Shown here: positions 8,221-16,067 of the stretch, one piece after another
Numbering within the stretch: position 1 is the stretch's first letter
How the letters are laid out: each line of letters opens with the position of its first letter
Origin: Sediminibacter sp. Hel_I_10
GTDB taxonomy: Bacteria > Bacteroidota > Bacteroidia > Flavobacteriales > Flavobacteriaceae
Assembly (NCBI RefSeq): GCF_000688335.1
Contig: NZ_JHZX01000001.1
Location: 806,001 to 870,000 of the forward strand
Direction of reading: 5' to 3'
DNA length: 64,000 nt
The notes under the pieces: model-generated
What the model saw: the letters and a program-made list of their open reading frames with translations, nothing else
Databases searched by the model: none
Told to the model about the DNA's origin: nothing
Translations under genes and position numbers: made by a program

Positions 8221-9455
8221 ATATTTGGGGAGTTGGGAAAAAGTATTGTATTTGATTCTAGAAGACATAAAGCAATTTTCGGCTTATTAAAATCCATTAA
8301 ATATTGGTAACCTAAGTTATTGATATCCCATTCACCGAAAAGACTTGCTTTCACCAATTTTGTTATACTGCTTCTTATATTAGTCCCTGATGTTCCTTTC
8401 TCGTATTGATCAAGATGCGTGTTTAGTTCTTTATGTAACCTGATATAGTTTTCTAGTTTATTTTTTCTTCGATCTTCTGCTGCCTTTTTAACTAGTGCAT
8501 TGACTTTTTCAAATGTTTCTTCTTTTGTTGTCTTGATTTCTGGTACAACACCTTTATTTTCCCAGCTTGTATTCGTAATTGGGTTAATAGCCCGACCTGT
8601 AGGTATAAAAACACCAAGATCTTTATTAATCATTCTTGTTCCTCCTGGATTCGCAGCACCCGCAGATGTTTGTCCAATTAAAATTGCTCTTTTCTGAGTT
8701 TGCATATTATATGAGAATTCTTCTGCACCAGAGAATGTTTCTTCACCTATGACAATAAATAAAGGCACATCAGCCATTTTTCTCCCACCAACTTCCTCTA
8801 AAGTCCAATATTCTTCTGTTCTATCTCCTTCTCTGTAATACAGACTATTTAAATGTAACTTTTGATCAAAGAAATAGCTGCATAGATATTGAACCATATG
8901 AGGGCTGCCACCGCCATTTTTACTTAAATCAATAATAACCGCATCTGCTTGGGACAATAATTTCATATAGGCATCTGCAATTTCTTTAGCTCTGTCCATC
9001 TCTGCAAATCCTCTAATATCCAAATATGCTACATTCCCTTCCAATAATTTCAATTCTCGAAAACCATGATTATAGGTTCGGTAATTATTGATCTGATCCA
9101 TCCGCATTTCTGCCTTTCTTTCTAGAGAGTTTCCTCGAACTTCAAAAGGTTTGTTTGCCATTATGCGCATATGTTTATCCTTGTTGACACTTTGGACTTC
9201 GTTTGTGAGCGCTTTTGCAAATGATTGATTGTCTTTATATTGATTAAAAAACCCTGCTTCAACTTGAGTATTTAGATGAATACTAGTTTTTTTGGCCACA
9301 TCAGGATAGATATAAAAATCGTTTATCAAAATCGATAGTTTTTCAATCACTTCTTTTTTATACTCATTGGTCAAAATCATTTCTTGACCAATTAAAGTTT
9401 GAGTTAACATTACAAACAAGATTATTAAAGAGTACTTACTATATATATTTTTCAT
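8193..9455 (-). CDS. S41 family (tail-specific/CtpA-like) serine peptidase, exported
   Basis: This predicted periplasmic or surface peptidase has a signal peptide (MKNIYSKYSLIILFVMLTQTLIGQ) and an S41 catalytic core. DLSKNGGGSPHMVQYL and EETFSGAEEFSYNMQ are the recognisable motifs; the Ser of TFSGAEEF is the likely nucleophile and GQTSAGAANPGGT follows. No PDZ domain is evident, which fits the short DUF-type S41 enzymes of Bacteroidota. I chose the ATG at 9455, because the longer frame from 9518 would begin inside the attC-like element and put 21 residues before the signal peptide. The natural end was a TPR that is now out of frame, so the protein stops about 45 residues early. Confidence 0.82.
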   Translation of the reverse strand: MKNIYSKYSLIILFVMLTQTLIGQEMILTNEYKKEVIEKLSILINDFYIYPDVAKKTSIHLNTQVEAGFFNQYKDNQSFAKALTNEVQSVNKDKHMRIMANKPFEVRGNSLERKAEMRMDQINNYRTYNHGFRELKLLEGNVAYLDIRGFAEMDRAKEIADAYMKLLSQADAVIIDLSKNGGGSPHMVQYLCSYFFDQKLHLNSLYYREGDRTEEYWTLEEVGGRKMADVPLFIVIGEETFSGAEEFSYNMQTQKRAILIGQTSAGAANPGGTRMINKDLGVFIPTGRAINPITNTSWENKGVVPEIKTTKEETFEKVNALVKKAAEDRRKNKLENYIRLHKELNTHLDQYEKGTSGTNIRSSITKLVKASLFGEWDINNLGYQYLMDFNKPKIALCLLESNTILFPNSPNMYLVAMEKL

Positions 9456-9510
9456 AAAAAGGCTAAATTTTGATACAAAATTATTGAATTCTGGGAGTTT
9501 TTTTACCATT

Positions 9511-9600
9511 GCAGCCAACGGTTAGTGTATGAAAAGTTTCGTGTTTGCTAGCTTTGGTTTCGTATAAAACTAGCAATTTCTTATATAATGTGTTGTGTGT
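9511..9600 (-). repeat. attC-like intergenic element, subtype A, copy 4 (short)
   Basis: At about 90 bp it is the shortest copy and the cleanest. In plus orientation it reads GCAGCCAACGGTTAGTGTATG at one end and TATATAATGTGTTGTGTGTAG at the other. The inner arms TTTGCTAGCTTTGGTTTCGT and AAAACTAGCAATTTC form a stem around GCTAG. It begins 7 bp from the stop of the small lipoprotein gene. Confidence 0.6.
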
Positions 9601-9606
9601 AGTTTT

Positions 9607-10221
9607 TTATTTGCGCTTATATTCATATGTCACATTATAACTATATCCCGCTCCGATGATTAATAATATTGCTCCTTCATTACTAAAAGCTTCATTGATA
9701 AGTAAATTCCCGTTTTTAGTCAGTCCTATTCTTCTTTTATTATTTCTGCAACCTCCAAAGAGATGTGGAATTCCGTTACAGTCAAGATATTTATTATCAA
9801 GATAAAACATTCCGTTTCTGTACTTACCTATGAACATTGTATCTTTAATTACTGTTGAGTTTTCAAGTACTTTCAATCTTAACTTCTTTGAGTTTTCCAG
9901 ATTTAAACTTACTTGATATTCATTTTCCTTTTTCCGTAAAGAATCAAACTCTTTTCTTTTTTCATAGTTTTCATTGACTAAAAAATCGTAGGCGTTATTT
10001 CGAACTAAAGAATCTGGAATCTTATCATTTGGGTCTTCTTTTCCCAAACTATAATATCTCCTTATTGGATGAAATGAATAGTTTCCTTCCAATTTATTTA
10101 AATTTATGTCTTCAAGATTTTCAATTTCCTTTCGAAATCTTTTTTTAGTAAAGGACGCACAACAATTAAGAGTTATGCATAAAATTGCAATAATTAGAAT
10201 ATTTATCTTTCTGTTTGTCAT
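9607..10221 (-). CDS. Small lipoprotein of unknown function
   Basis: The 204-residue protein opens with a lipoprotein signal, MTNRKINILIIAILCITLNCCAS, with lipidation likely at one of the two adjacent cysteines. The rest is charged and strand-rich, with no motif I recognise. It contains NGMFYLDNKYLDCNGIPHLFGGCRNNKRRIGLTK, whose two cysteines may pair. It stands alone between an attC-like element and the IS110 element. It is a credible gene, since the export signal is clear and the frame is intact, but it has no assignable role. Confidence 0.65.
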   Translation of the reverse strand: MTNRKINILIIAILCITLNCCASFTKKRFRKEIENLEDINLNKLEGNYSFHPIRRYYSLGKEDPNDKIPDSLVRNNAYDFLVNENYEKRKEFDSLRKKENEYQVSLNLENSKKLRLKVLENSTVIKDTMFIGKYRNGMFYLDNKYLDCNGIPHLFGGCRNNKRRIGLTKNGNLLINEAFSNEGAILLIIGAGYSYNVTYEYKRK

Positions 10222-10225
10222 TTCT

Positions 10226-10250
10226 CAAATTCTGAGTAACGTTTTCATTT
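10226..10250 (-). repeat. End of an attC-like element cut by the IS110 insertion
   Basis: Just upstream of the small lipoprotein gene the coding strand reads AACGTTACTCAGAATTTGAG. It resembles the end motif GTTRGCAAYAATTTGA found before the Fic gene and others. The rest of the element is missing, because IS110 sequence begins within the next few tens of bases. This suggests the transposon landed in an element. Confidence 0.4.
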
Positions 10251-10270
10251 TATCCTGTTTTTACTGACTT

Positions 10271-11617
10271 TCAGGCAGGTTGTATCTTACTCATTCTATT
10301 GTCTAAATTAGCAATTTGTTTTTGAAGTTCTAACACTTTTCTCTTTCTTTTCTGGTCGAGGTATTCATATATAATTGGTGGACAGTACTGTTGCTTTTTG
10401 TAAAGCATATTCCAAAGGATGGTGGCCAGTTTTCTTGCGGTAGCGGATACTGCCACTGCACGACCTTTTCTATATGCGATCCTGTTAAAGAAATTTGAGA
10501 GGTGCGTGTCCTTTAAATTTCCAATTGCATTTGCGGCTTGTCTGAGAGCGATCTTGAGCCTATTGCTGCCTTTTGGAGTCCTGCTGCTGAGAATACGTCC
10601 GCCCGATATCTTATTGTTTGGCGCGAGTCTTAACCAAGAAGCAAAGTGTTGTGCATTTTGGAACTCCAATATTCCCTTTTCACCAAGCTCACTCATCAAT
10701 GTGAGCACTGTACCGTGACTAAAACCTTCTATGGCATATAGGTCGAGTCCATCAAAGTATTGATAGGAGATTAGGTTCAGGTCTATGTTCTTGGGTGTGT
10801 TCTTGTTGATTCTCTTGTGCACTTTCTTATCGATGAACAATGCTTTTTTTACATTGTCCCGGTCTATGAATTCGTCCAGAAGCTTTTTGATCTCATCATC
10901 ACATTCCATGATCAGTTGTTGGGCATCTTGATATTTTCGCAGTTCCTGTTTCAGGACGAACAGATAATCCTGTCTATTGTTGCTCTGCAGTGCCTTGGCA
11001 ATTTCTTCTTCTGACTTTTTACAGTTCCCATGTCTTAATTTGGCAAGCTCTTCTCCGCTGGTCTCCCCATTGCAGATCTCATTTATGATACGCAATCCGG
11101 TCAGTCCCACAATGTCCTTTACCACCACATCCAATCTGAAGTTCATCAGTCTCATGTTCTGGGACATCCTGTTCGAAGCTTGGGAAGTGGTCTCGATCAG
11201 ATTGCCCCTATGGCGCACCAAGGTCCTTAAATATTCAGTTTGCAGGTCTGGCAGGAAACTTCCGCTCAAAAGTCCCAGTGAATGTAGCTTCTGGATCCAC
11301 ATGCAATCCAATACGTCTGTTTTTTTGCCTTTGATGTTCTTGGTGAATTTCCCATTGATCAGGATCACTTCAATGGTTGAGTCCTGTAGTTCGGCATATA
11401 GATTTTGCCAATATGAGCCCGTAGATTCCATGGCCACTGTTCTAACATCATTGTCGAGTAGCCATTTCAGCAGTTCTTTGGTGTCCTGGGCATAAACACC
11501 GAATTCTCTCACGTCCGATTGCTCTTGGTTGATTGCCACAAAATGTGAGCGACCTCCGATATCAATTCCAGCCGCATTGGGATTGATGATATCCATTTCT
11601 AATTTTCTTTCTGACAT
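10271..11617 (-). CDS. IS110-family transposase (DEDD recombinase)
   Basis: This 448-residue transposase has the IS110 layout. An N-terminal RuvC-like DEDD domain (about 15-165) shows AAGIDIGGRSHFVAI, AMESTGSYW and KTDVLDCMWIQ. A coiled middle follows. A C-terminal Transposase_20 domain (about 295-390) shows AIEGFSHGTVLTLMSELG, WLRLAPNNKISGG and a serine-bearing SSRTPKGSNRLK. The frame is full-length and intact, so the element may still be active. Its base composition is clearly richer in G and C than its neighbours, as expected for an incoming element. Confidence 0.95.
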   Translation of the reverse strand: MSERKLEMDIINPNAAGIDIGGRSHFVAINQEQSDVREFGVYAQDTKELLKWLLDNDVRTVAMESTGSYWQNLYAELQDSTIEVILINGKFTKNIKGKKTDVLDCMWIQKLHSLGLLSGSFLPDLQTEYLRTLVRHRGNLIETTSQASNRMSQNMRLMNFRLDVVVKDIVGLTGLRIINEICNGETSGEELAKLRHGNCKKSEEEIAKALQSNNRQDYLFVLKQELRKYQDAQQLIMECDDEIKKLLDEFIDRDNVKKALFIDKKVHKRINKNTPKNIDLNLISYQYFDGLDLYAIEGFSHGTVLTLMSELGEKGILEFQNAQHFASWLRLAPNNKISGGRILSSRTPKGSNRLKIALRQAANAIGNLKDTHLSNFFNRIAYRKGRAVAVSATARKLATILWNMLYKKQQYCPPIIYEYLDQKRKRKVLELQKQIANLDNRMSKIQPA

Positions 11618-11723
11618 TTTATTTGATTTAGATTAATAAAAATGCTCAAAGAGAATGTATATTGCAATCAAGAAAATATTCTGAACGAGATATCCCCAAG
11701 GGATTCATCAGTGTGATTATCAC

Positions 11724-11754
11724 AAGCCTTTGATACTGGATATATCAAAGGCTT
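11724..11754. ncRNA. 12-bp perfect hairpin in the IS110 non-coding end, candidate bridge-RNA stem
   Basis: AAGCCTTTGATA (11,724-11,735) pairs with TATCAAAGGCTT (11,743-11,754) around the loop CTGGATA. On the plus strand it is followed by a T run, so it could also terminate transcription entering from the left. In the transposase orientation it lies about 110-140 bp upstream of the start codon, where bridge RNAs of the IS110 group are encoded. The sequence alone does not decide between the two. Confidence 0.4.
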
Positions 11755-11880
11755 TTTACATTCCAACCAGAATTACGCACGAGCTTAAGGGCATCAATTT
11801 AAAATCGGTCTTGCAATGAGCACTAACCAAGGTACAAAAACGTTACCTTAAAGTGATTATTTTTTTGGGAGAAGAGGGGA

Positions 11881-12018
11881 ATTACACACAACGTAATTGT
11901 GTATAGTTAGTTGCGTTGGTAAGCAACTAAATTAGTAAACAAAAACGAACGCGGGAAAATTCCGAAGGAATTTTCCAAATAAGCAACGACCAAAGCAATT
12001 AATTATACACGGCAATAG
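11881..12018 (-). repeat. attC-like intergenic element, subtype B, copy 3
   Basis: In plus orientation it starts ATTACACACAACGTAATTGTGTATAG, continues TTAGTTGCG and AAGCAACTAA, has the central palindrome AAAATTCCGAAGGAATTTT, and ends CAATTAATTATACACGGCAATAG. The outer arms TAATTGTGTATAGTTAGTTGC and GCAATTAATTATACACGGCA pair imperfectly. It starts 24 bp after the Fic stop. Confidence 0.65.
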
Positions 12019-12042
12019 TTTTTAGTTCGTTTTTTAAACTAA

Positions 12043-12822
12043 TTATTCTCTTTTGTTACCTGCTTTTAAAACCGTTTCGTAAATCGTATCAGAATTTCTA
12101 ATTAATCTTTCTAATTCTTGATTAAAAAAATCATCTAAATTTTGATTCCATTTACATTCTTTATTATGTAGCCATTCAAAACTTTTTGCGAGCGTATTTA
12201 TATATTGTTTTTTTTCATCCGAATCTGAAATGAAAATTGATGGATAGAGTTGATACATTAACATCCAGTTTTTCGCCATTCTGATTGTTCTTCCATTTCC
12301 ATCTGAAAATGGATGGATTCTTATCATTTCATGATGGAAATAAATAGCTCTAATTATTGGATCTTTGATTTCTGAAATTCGGTAAAACAATTCTTTTACC
12401 AATCCAGGTACCATTTCGGGCAAAGGGCACAAATATTTTCCAATCTGCACTATCTGATGTCTATACCTATTTGGGTGCGAAGAATGGGAATCAGGAGATA
12501 TAAGTCTAAATAGTTGAAACAACTGTATTTCTGATGTAAAATCAACACTGTTCTTTACCTCATGAGAAATAAATTCGGAAGTTTTTCTCAGGAGCTTAGT
12601 ATATTTAATTGCTTCTTCTTCATTTTGAGCTTCCATTTGAGCATTTTTGATACTCAGTAACTCTCTAAAATTTGAAGTTTGGTCAATATATGCATTCAGG
12701 AGATCATCCGCTAAATGACTTCTGCTGAAAGTAATAAGCCTGAAAGTCGATTCCATAGTGGACCTAATCTTATAAAGTTTTATAGGATCGAATTTTATCT
12801 CATTTATAGGAAGTAATTGCAT
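12043..12822 (-). CDS. Fic family protein (putative AMP-transferase)
   Basis: The protein contains the Fic active-site motif HPFSDGNGRTIRMAKNW (HxFxDGNGR). Its histidine deprotonates the target hydroxyl and its DGN segment binds the nucleotide phosphates. A Fic_N-like start precedes it. Such proteins usually transfer AMP to a Ser, Thr or Tyr of a target protein. No classical antitoxin gene lies beside it and I could not place an inhibitory (S/T)xxxE(G/N) helix. I chose the ATG at 12,822 over the TTG at 12,831. It is the first gene of the cassette-like series: the end motif GTTGGCAATAATTTGA lies directly before it, with no repeat element further upstream. Confidence 0.88.
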   Translation of the reverse strand: MQLLPINEIKFDPIKLYKIRSTMESTFRLITFSRSHLADDLLNAYIDQTSNFRELLSIKNAQMEAQNEEEAIKYTKLLRKTSEFISHEVKNSVDFTSEIQLFQLFRLISPDSHSSHPNRYRHQIVQIGKYLCPLPEMVPGLVKELFYRISEIKDPIIRAIYFHHEMIRIHPFSDGNGRTIRMAKNWMLMYQLYPSIFISDSDEKKQYINTLAKSFEWLHNKECKWNQNLDDFFNQELERLIRNSDTIYETVLKAGNKRE

Positions 12823-12857
12823 TTTTTTCAAATTATTGCCAACTCGCTATATCCACT

Positions 12858-12865
12858 CAAATATA
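12858..12865 (-). promoter_or_regulatory. -7 box TATATTTG before the Fic gene
   Basis: The coding strand reads TATATTTG, a perfect TAnnTTTG, about 36 bp before the Fic start. It lies just outside the end motif GTTGGCAATAATTTGA (12,829-12,844). A promoter placed here would drive transcription into the first cassette-like unit, in the way the Pc promoter does in integrons. The -33 element is not clear. Confidence 0.5.
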
Positions 12866-13353
12866 AACATTTACACAATAAATTTAAGGAGTAAACCAAC
12901 ATTCAATCATCAAAAACTAACACCTACTCCCCTATCTCACACAACTATTTTAATCACTCACTATAAAGCTTACTTGCTGCAAAAATCTTTAATGGGCCTG
13001 TAATTAACTCTTGAAACAAGCATTTGAATTTCTAAATTAGATTTGATCTCCAATGCAACCTATCAAAGTATTTTAGTGAGACGTTAATGCCTTTTTTACT
13101 TGTTTTATTAACACGCTACTTCTTTGGTTGAGCATTTTATTAAATTGGTGCAAAGCGGAGGACTCGAGCCCCTAAACCCTCTATCCTAAAACGTTTAATT
13201 TTCATCAGTTACTAATATGAATATTCCTGAAATAGGTTGACTCAAAATCAGATCATTAATTATAGTCACACCTGAAAACACAAAATGAACACTGGCAAAA
13301 AAACTATCCAAATAGAATTTAATTCTCTTTGTAAAACCAATCAAAAAATAATA
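12866..13353. other. Intergenic boundary region between accessory array and the rimK-like operon
   Basis: No gene can be supported in this stretch apart from the tRNA 3'-end remnant at 13,146-13,180 and the promoter just beyond it. It marks the switch from minus-strand single accessory genes to a plus-strand operon. Confidence 0.5.
13146..13180 (-). tRNA. tRNA 3'-end remnant (T arm, acceptor strand and CCA)
   Basis: The minus strand reads a T arm with loop CTCGAGT between AGGGG and CCTCC, then the acceptor strand GCTTTGC, discriminator A and an encoded CCA. The matching 5' acceptor strand (GCAAAGC) and the D and anticodon arms are not found upstream, and one T-stem pair is a mismatch. It is therefore a fragment or decayed gene. 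Such 3' fragments are typical scars of integration into tRNA genes. Identity cannot be given without the anticodon. Confidence 0.4.
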
Positions 13354-13361
13354 TAATTTTG
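13328..13361 (+). promoter_or_regulatory. Promoter of the rimK-like operon
   Basis: TTTG (13,328-13,331) and TAATTTTG (13,354-13,361) match the Bacteroidota -33 and -7 boxes, with a slightly long 22-bp spacer. The start codon follows 32 bp later. A short GC-rich hairpin, AGCGC-ATC-GCGCT (13,376-13,388), lies directly before the ATG and may affect translation. Confidence 0.5.
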
Positions 13362-13392
13362 CTTAAAATATTAATAGCGCATCGCGCTCAAA

Positions 13393-14838
13393 ATGAACAA
13401 ATACATTGTTGTAAATCAGCCTGAAAACTGGAACTTTTCAACTGATAGTGTTACAGTAATATCTTCACAAGATTACCTTACAAATCCGAAGTATTCCCTT
13501 TTAAAAAGCGCAAGAATTTTTAATCTGTGTAAAGATTACTCGTACCAATCTAAAGGCTATTACGTTTCCCTTTTGGCAGAAGCGAGAGGCCATTCACCAA
13601 TTCCTACCACAAAAAATATTGTGGATATCAAAGCATTAAAACTTGTTAGAATTGTTTCTGATGAATTTGATGATGTCATTCAGCAAAACTTAAAAAATAT
13701 CAAGTCTCAAGATTTTACTTTGAGCATTTACTTTGGGCAAAACGTAGCACAGAAATATAAAAACTTAAGTTCGTTGTTCTACAAACACTTTCAAGTTCCA
13801 TTTTTACGTGTGAATTTTAATCATACGACAAAATGGAACATACAAAGCATAAAGGTCATATCGGAATCCGAAATTCCTGAAGAACACAAAACAAGTGTTT
13901 ATGAATTTGCAAATCAGTATTTTTCTAAAAAACGTTACGATACAGCAAAGGTAGCCAACTACGATTTCGATTTGGCTATTTTGGTAAATCCAAACGATCC
14001 TGCTCCACCAAGTAACCCCAAAGCGTTGAAGAAATTTGTGGAAATAGCTGAAAAAATGAATATCTACGCCGAAATTATTGAACCTAAAGATTTATCAAGA
14101 CTTTCTTCTTTTGATGCGCTATTTTTAAGACAAAGTACAGAAGTCAATAATGAAGCATACACGTTTGCCAGAAAAGCACAACAAGAAGCTATTGCCATTA
14201 TTGATTATCCTGATGCAATTTTAAAATGCTGTAATAAGGTGTACATGGCAGAAGCTTTAAATAATGCAAACATATGCACTCCAAAAACAATAATTGTGCA
14301 TGCAAACAACCGAAATTCTGTGCTAGAGCAAACTGGTTTACCATGTGTACTTAAGGCTCCAGATTCTACATTTTCATTTGGCGTAAAAAAGGCGAAAACA
14401 CAACAAGAATATGATGCTTTGGTTACTGAAATGCTAAAGGAATCTGATTTAATTATCGCTCAGGAGTTTTGCCCTTCGGATTACGATTGGCGCATTGGCA
14501 TCATAGACAATAAACCGTTTTATGCTTGTAAGTATTACATGGCAAAAGGGCATTGGCAAATTTATAATTGGAATACAAAAAATAAGAAAGAACAAGATGG
14601 TGAAGCAGATTGTTTGCCAATTGAAGATGTGCCAGCAGATATTATTGATATGGCGCTGAAATCAGCAAAACTAATGGGATTAGGTCTTTACGGAATTGAT
14701 ATTAAAGTGGTTGACGATAAGTTAATGGTCATTGAAATTAACGATAACCCCAATATAGATTTTGGAGTTGAAGATGCGCATTATGGCGATTTGGTTTACA
14801 CAGAAATTCTTACTGCATTTAAAAAAAGATTAGCTTAA
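13393..14838 (+). CDS. RimK-like ATP-grasp ligase with RLAN N-terminal domain
   Basis: The 481-residue protein joins an RLAN-type N-terminal domain (about 1-180; SLLKSARIFNLCKDYSYQSKGYYVSLLAEARGH) to a RimK-type ATP-grasp domain (about 200-480). The ATP-grasp part shows CVLKAPDSTFSFGVKK (phosphate-binding lysine loop), IIAQEFCPSDYDWRIGII, GLGLYGIDIKVVDDK and the metal-binding VIEINDNPNID. RimK relatives add amino acids, often glutamate, to a protein or peptide carboxyl group. There is no signal peptide. The gene is followed after 2 bp by a glutamate-cysteine-ligase homologue. The substrate is unknown, and the partner genes point to glutamyl chemistry. Confidence 0.85.
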   Translation: MNKYIVVNQPENWNFSTDSVTVISSQDYLTNPKYSLLKSARIFNLCKDYSYQSKGYYVSLLAEARGHSPIPTTKNIVDIKALKLVRIVSDEFDDVIQQNLKNIKSQDFTLSIYFGQNVAQKYKNLSSLFYKHFQVPFLRVNFNHTTKWNIQSIKVISESEIPEEHKTSVYEFANQYFSKKRYDTAKVANYDFDLAILVNPNDPAPPSNPKALKKFVEIAEKMNIYAEIIEPKDLSRLSSFDALFLRQSTEVNNEAYTFARKAQQEAIAIIDYPDAILKCCNKVYMAEALNNANICTPKTIIVHANNRNSVLEQTGLPCVLKAPDSTFSFGVKKAKTQQEYDALVTEMLKESDLIIAQEFCPSDYDWRIGIIDNKPFYACKYYMAKGHWQIYNWNTKNKKEQDGEADCLPIEDVPADIIDMALKSAKLMGLGLYGIDIKVVDDKLMVIEINDNPNIDFGVEDAHYGDLVYTEILTAFKKRLA

Positions 14839-14840
14839 AA

Positions 14841-16067
14841 ATGAAGAAGAAATATCACTTATTTGAAGTTTTTGGAATAGAACTCGAATATATGCTAGTG
14901 AAGAATGACACTTTTAAAGTCGCTCCTATCGTTGATGAATTGCTTACAAAAAAAGCGGGGGAACTAACGGCCGACATTGATAATGGAGCTATTGCATGGA
15001 GCAACGAACTTGTTGCACATGTTGTAGAACTTAAAACCAATGGACCCGCAAACAGTCTTGATGATTTATCAAAAAAGTTTCATGCCAATGTTCTGGAAAT
15101 TAATGGAATTTTAAAGGCACTGAATACACAATTACTAGGTACTGCATCACATCCATTAATGAATCCTAATACAGACACCCAACTTTGGAAACACAGCTAT
15201 AGTGAAGTATATGCACTATACAATACTATTTTTAATTGCAAAGGTCATGGTTGGAGTAACGTACAAAGTACACACATTAATTTACCGTTTTATAACGATA
15301 AGGAATTTGAAGAACTGCATGCAGCCATAAGAATCATACTACCATTAATACCTGGATTATGTGCCAGTTCTCCCATACTAGAAGGTGAAGTTACAGGTTT
15401 TAAAGACACGCGCTTAGAGTTTTATAAAAACAACCAGAAGGAGATTCCAGAATTGACAGGTCTTGTAATTCCTGAACGTACCTTTTCAAAATTAGATTAT
15501 CACGCAACAATTTTTGAGCCAATAAAACAGGCCATTACACCGTATGATAAAAATAAGATTTTAGACAAACACTTTTTAAATTCGAGAGGAGCCATTGCCC
15601 GTTTTGATCGCAATGCTATAGAGATTCGTCTCATGGATATTCAAGAATGTCCAAAAGCAGATATCGCCATCTGCGCCTTTGTTATAGAAGTCTTAAAGGC
15701 GATTATAAATAAGGATTTTTGTACGCTACAAGTTCAAAAAAATTGGACAAAGGAAGATTTATTTCTCATTTTGAATGATGCCATAAAATATGCTGAAAAT
15801 TCCAAAATCGATAATTTTGAATATCTCAGATTATTTGGTTTAAAAGAAACTCAAACTCTAGGAGACCTATGGAAACATTTATACCAACATGTTAAACCGA
15901 ATTTACATAGTTCTCACCACCATTCTATTGAATTAATTTTAGAAGACGGCACCTTGGCGACGCGGTTGTTAAAAGGTTTTGGAAAAGACACTTCAGAAAA
16001 ACATATTACTTCTGTATATCGTCAGCTTCAAGATTGTTTAATGACCAATACTTTATATAAACCGTGA
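14841..16067 (+). CDS. GCS2-type glutamate-cysteine ligase family protein
   Basis: This 408-residue cytoplasmic protein belongs to the GCS2 (YbdK/plant-type) carboxylate-amine ligase family. FGIELEYMLV near the start holds the metal-binding glutamates, SHPLMNP and QSTHINLPF follow, and ARFDRNAIEIRLMDIQECPKADIAI is the family's typical late motif. Members join glutamate to an amine through a gamma-glutamyl phosphate. It is sandwiched without gaps between the ATP-grasp gene and an N-formylglutamate amidohydrolase homologue. It may therefore make a glutamyl compound for that pathway rather than glutathione, and no glutathione synthetase of the usual kind is adjacent. Confidence 0.82.
   Translation: MKKKYHLFEVFGIELEYMLVKNDTFKVAPIVDELLTKKAGELTADIDNGAIAWSNELVAHVVELKTNGPANSLDDLSKKFHANVLEINGILKALNTQLLGTASHPLMNPNTDTQLWKHSYSEVYALYNTIFNCKGHGWSNVQSTHINLPFYNDKEFEELHAAIRIILPLIPGLCASSPILEGEVTGFKDTRLEFYKNNQKEIPELTGLVIPERTFSKLDYHATIFEPIKQAITPYDKNKILDKHFLNSRGAIARFDRNAIEIRLMDIQECPKADIAICAFVIEVLKAIINKDFCTLQVQKNWTKEDLFLILNDAIKYAENSKIDNFEYLRLFGLKETQTLGDLWKHLYQHVKPNLHSSHHHSIELILEDGTLATRLLKGFGKDTSEKHITSVYRQLQDCLMTNTLYKP

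Larger units (their letters stand above)
10250..11880 (-). mobile_element. IS110-family insertion sequence (ends approximate)
   Basis: The element consists of one transposase gene and a non-coding segment of up to about 250 bp upstream of it (11,618-11,880). IS110 elements lack usable terminal inverted repeats, so the ends cannot be fixed from one copy. Members of this family carry a non-coding bridge RNA in one end, and in the IS110 group that is the end upstream of the transposase. The segment contains a 12-bp perfect hairpin at 11,724-11,754. Confidence 0.7.

Noticed and set aside
9456-9518. Longer start of the S41 protease at 9518
   Set aside because: It would add 21 residues before a normal signal peptide and would begin inside the attC-like element.
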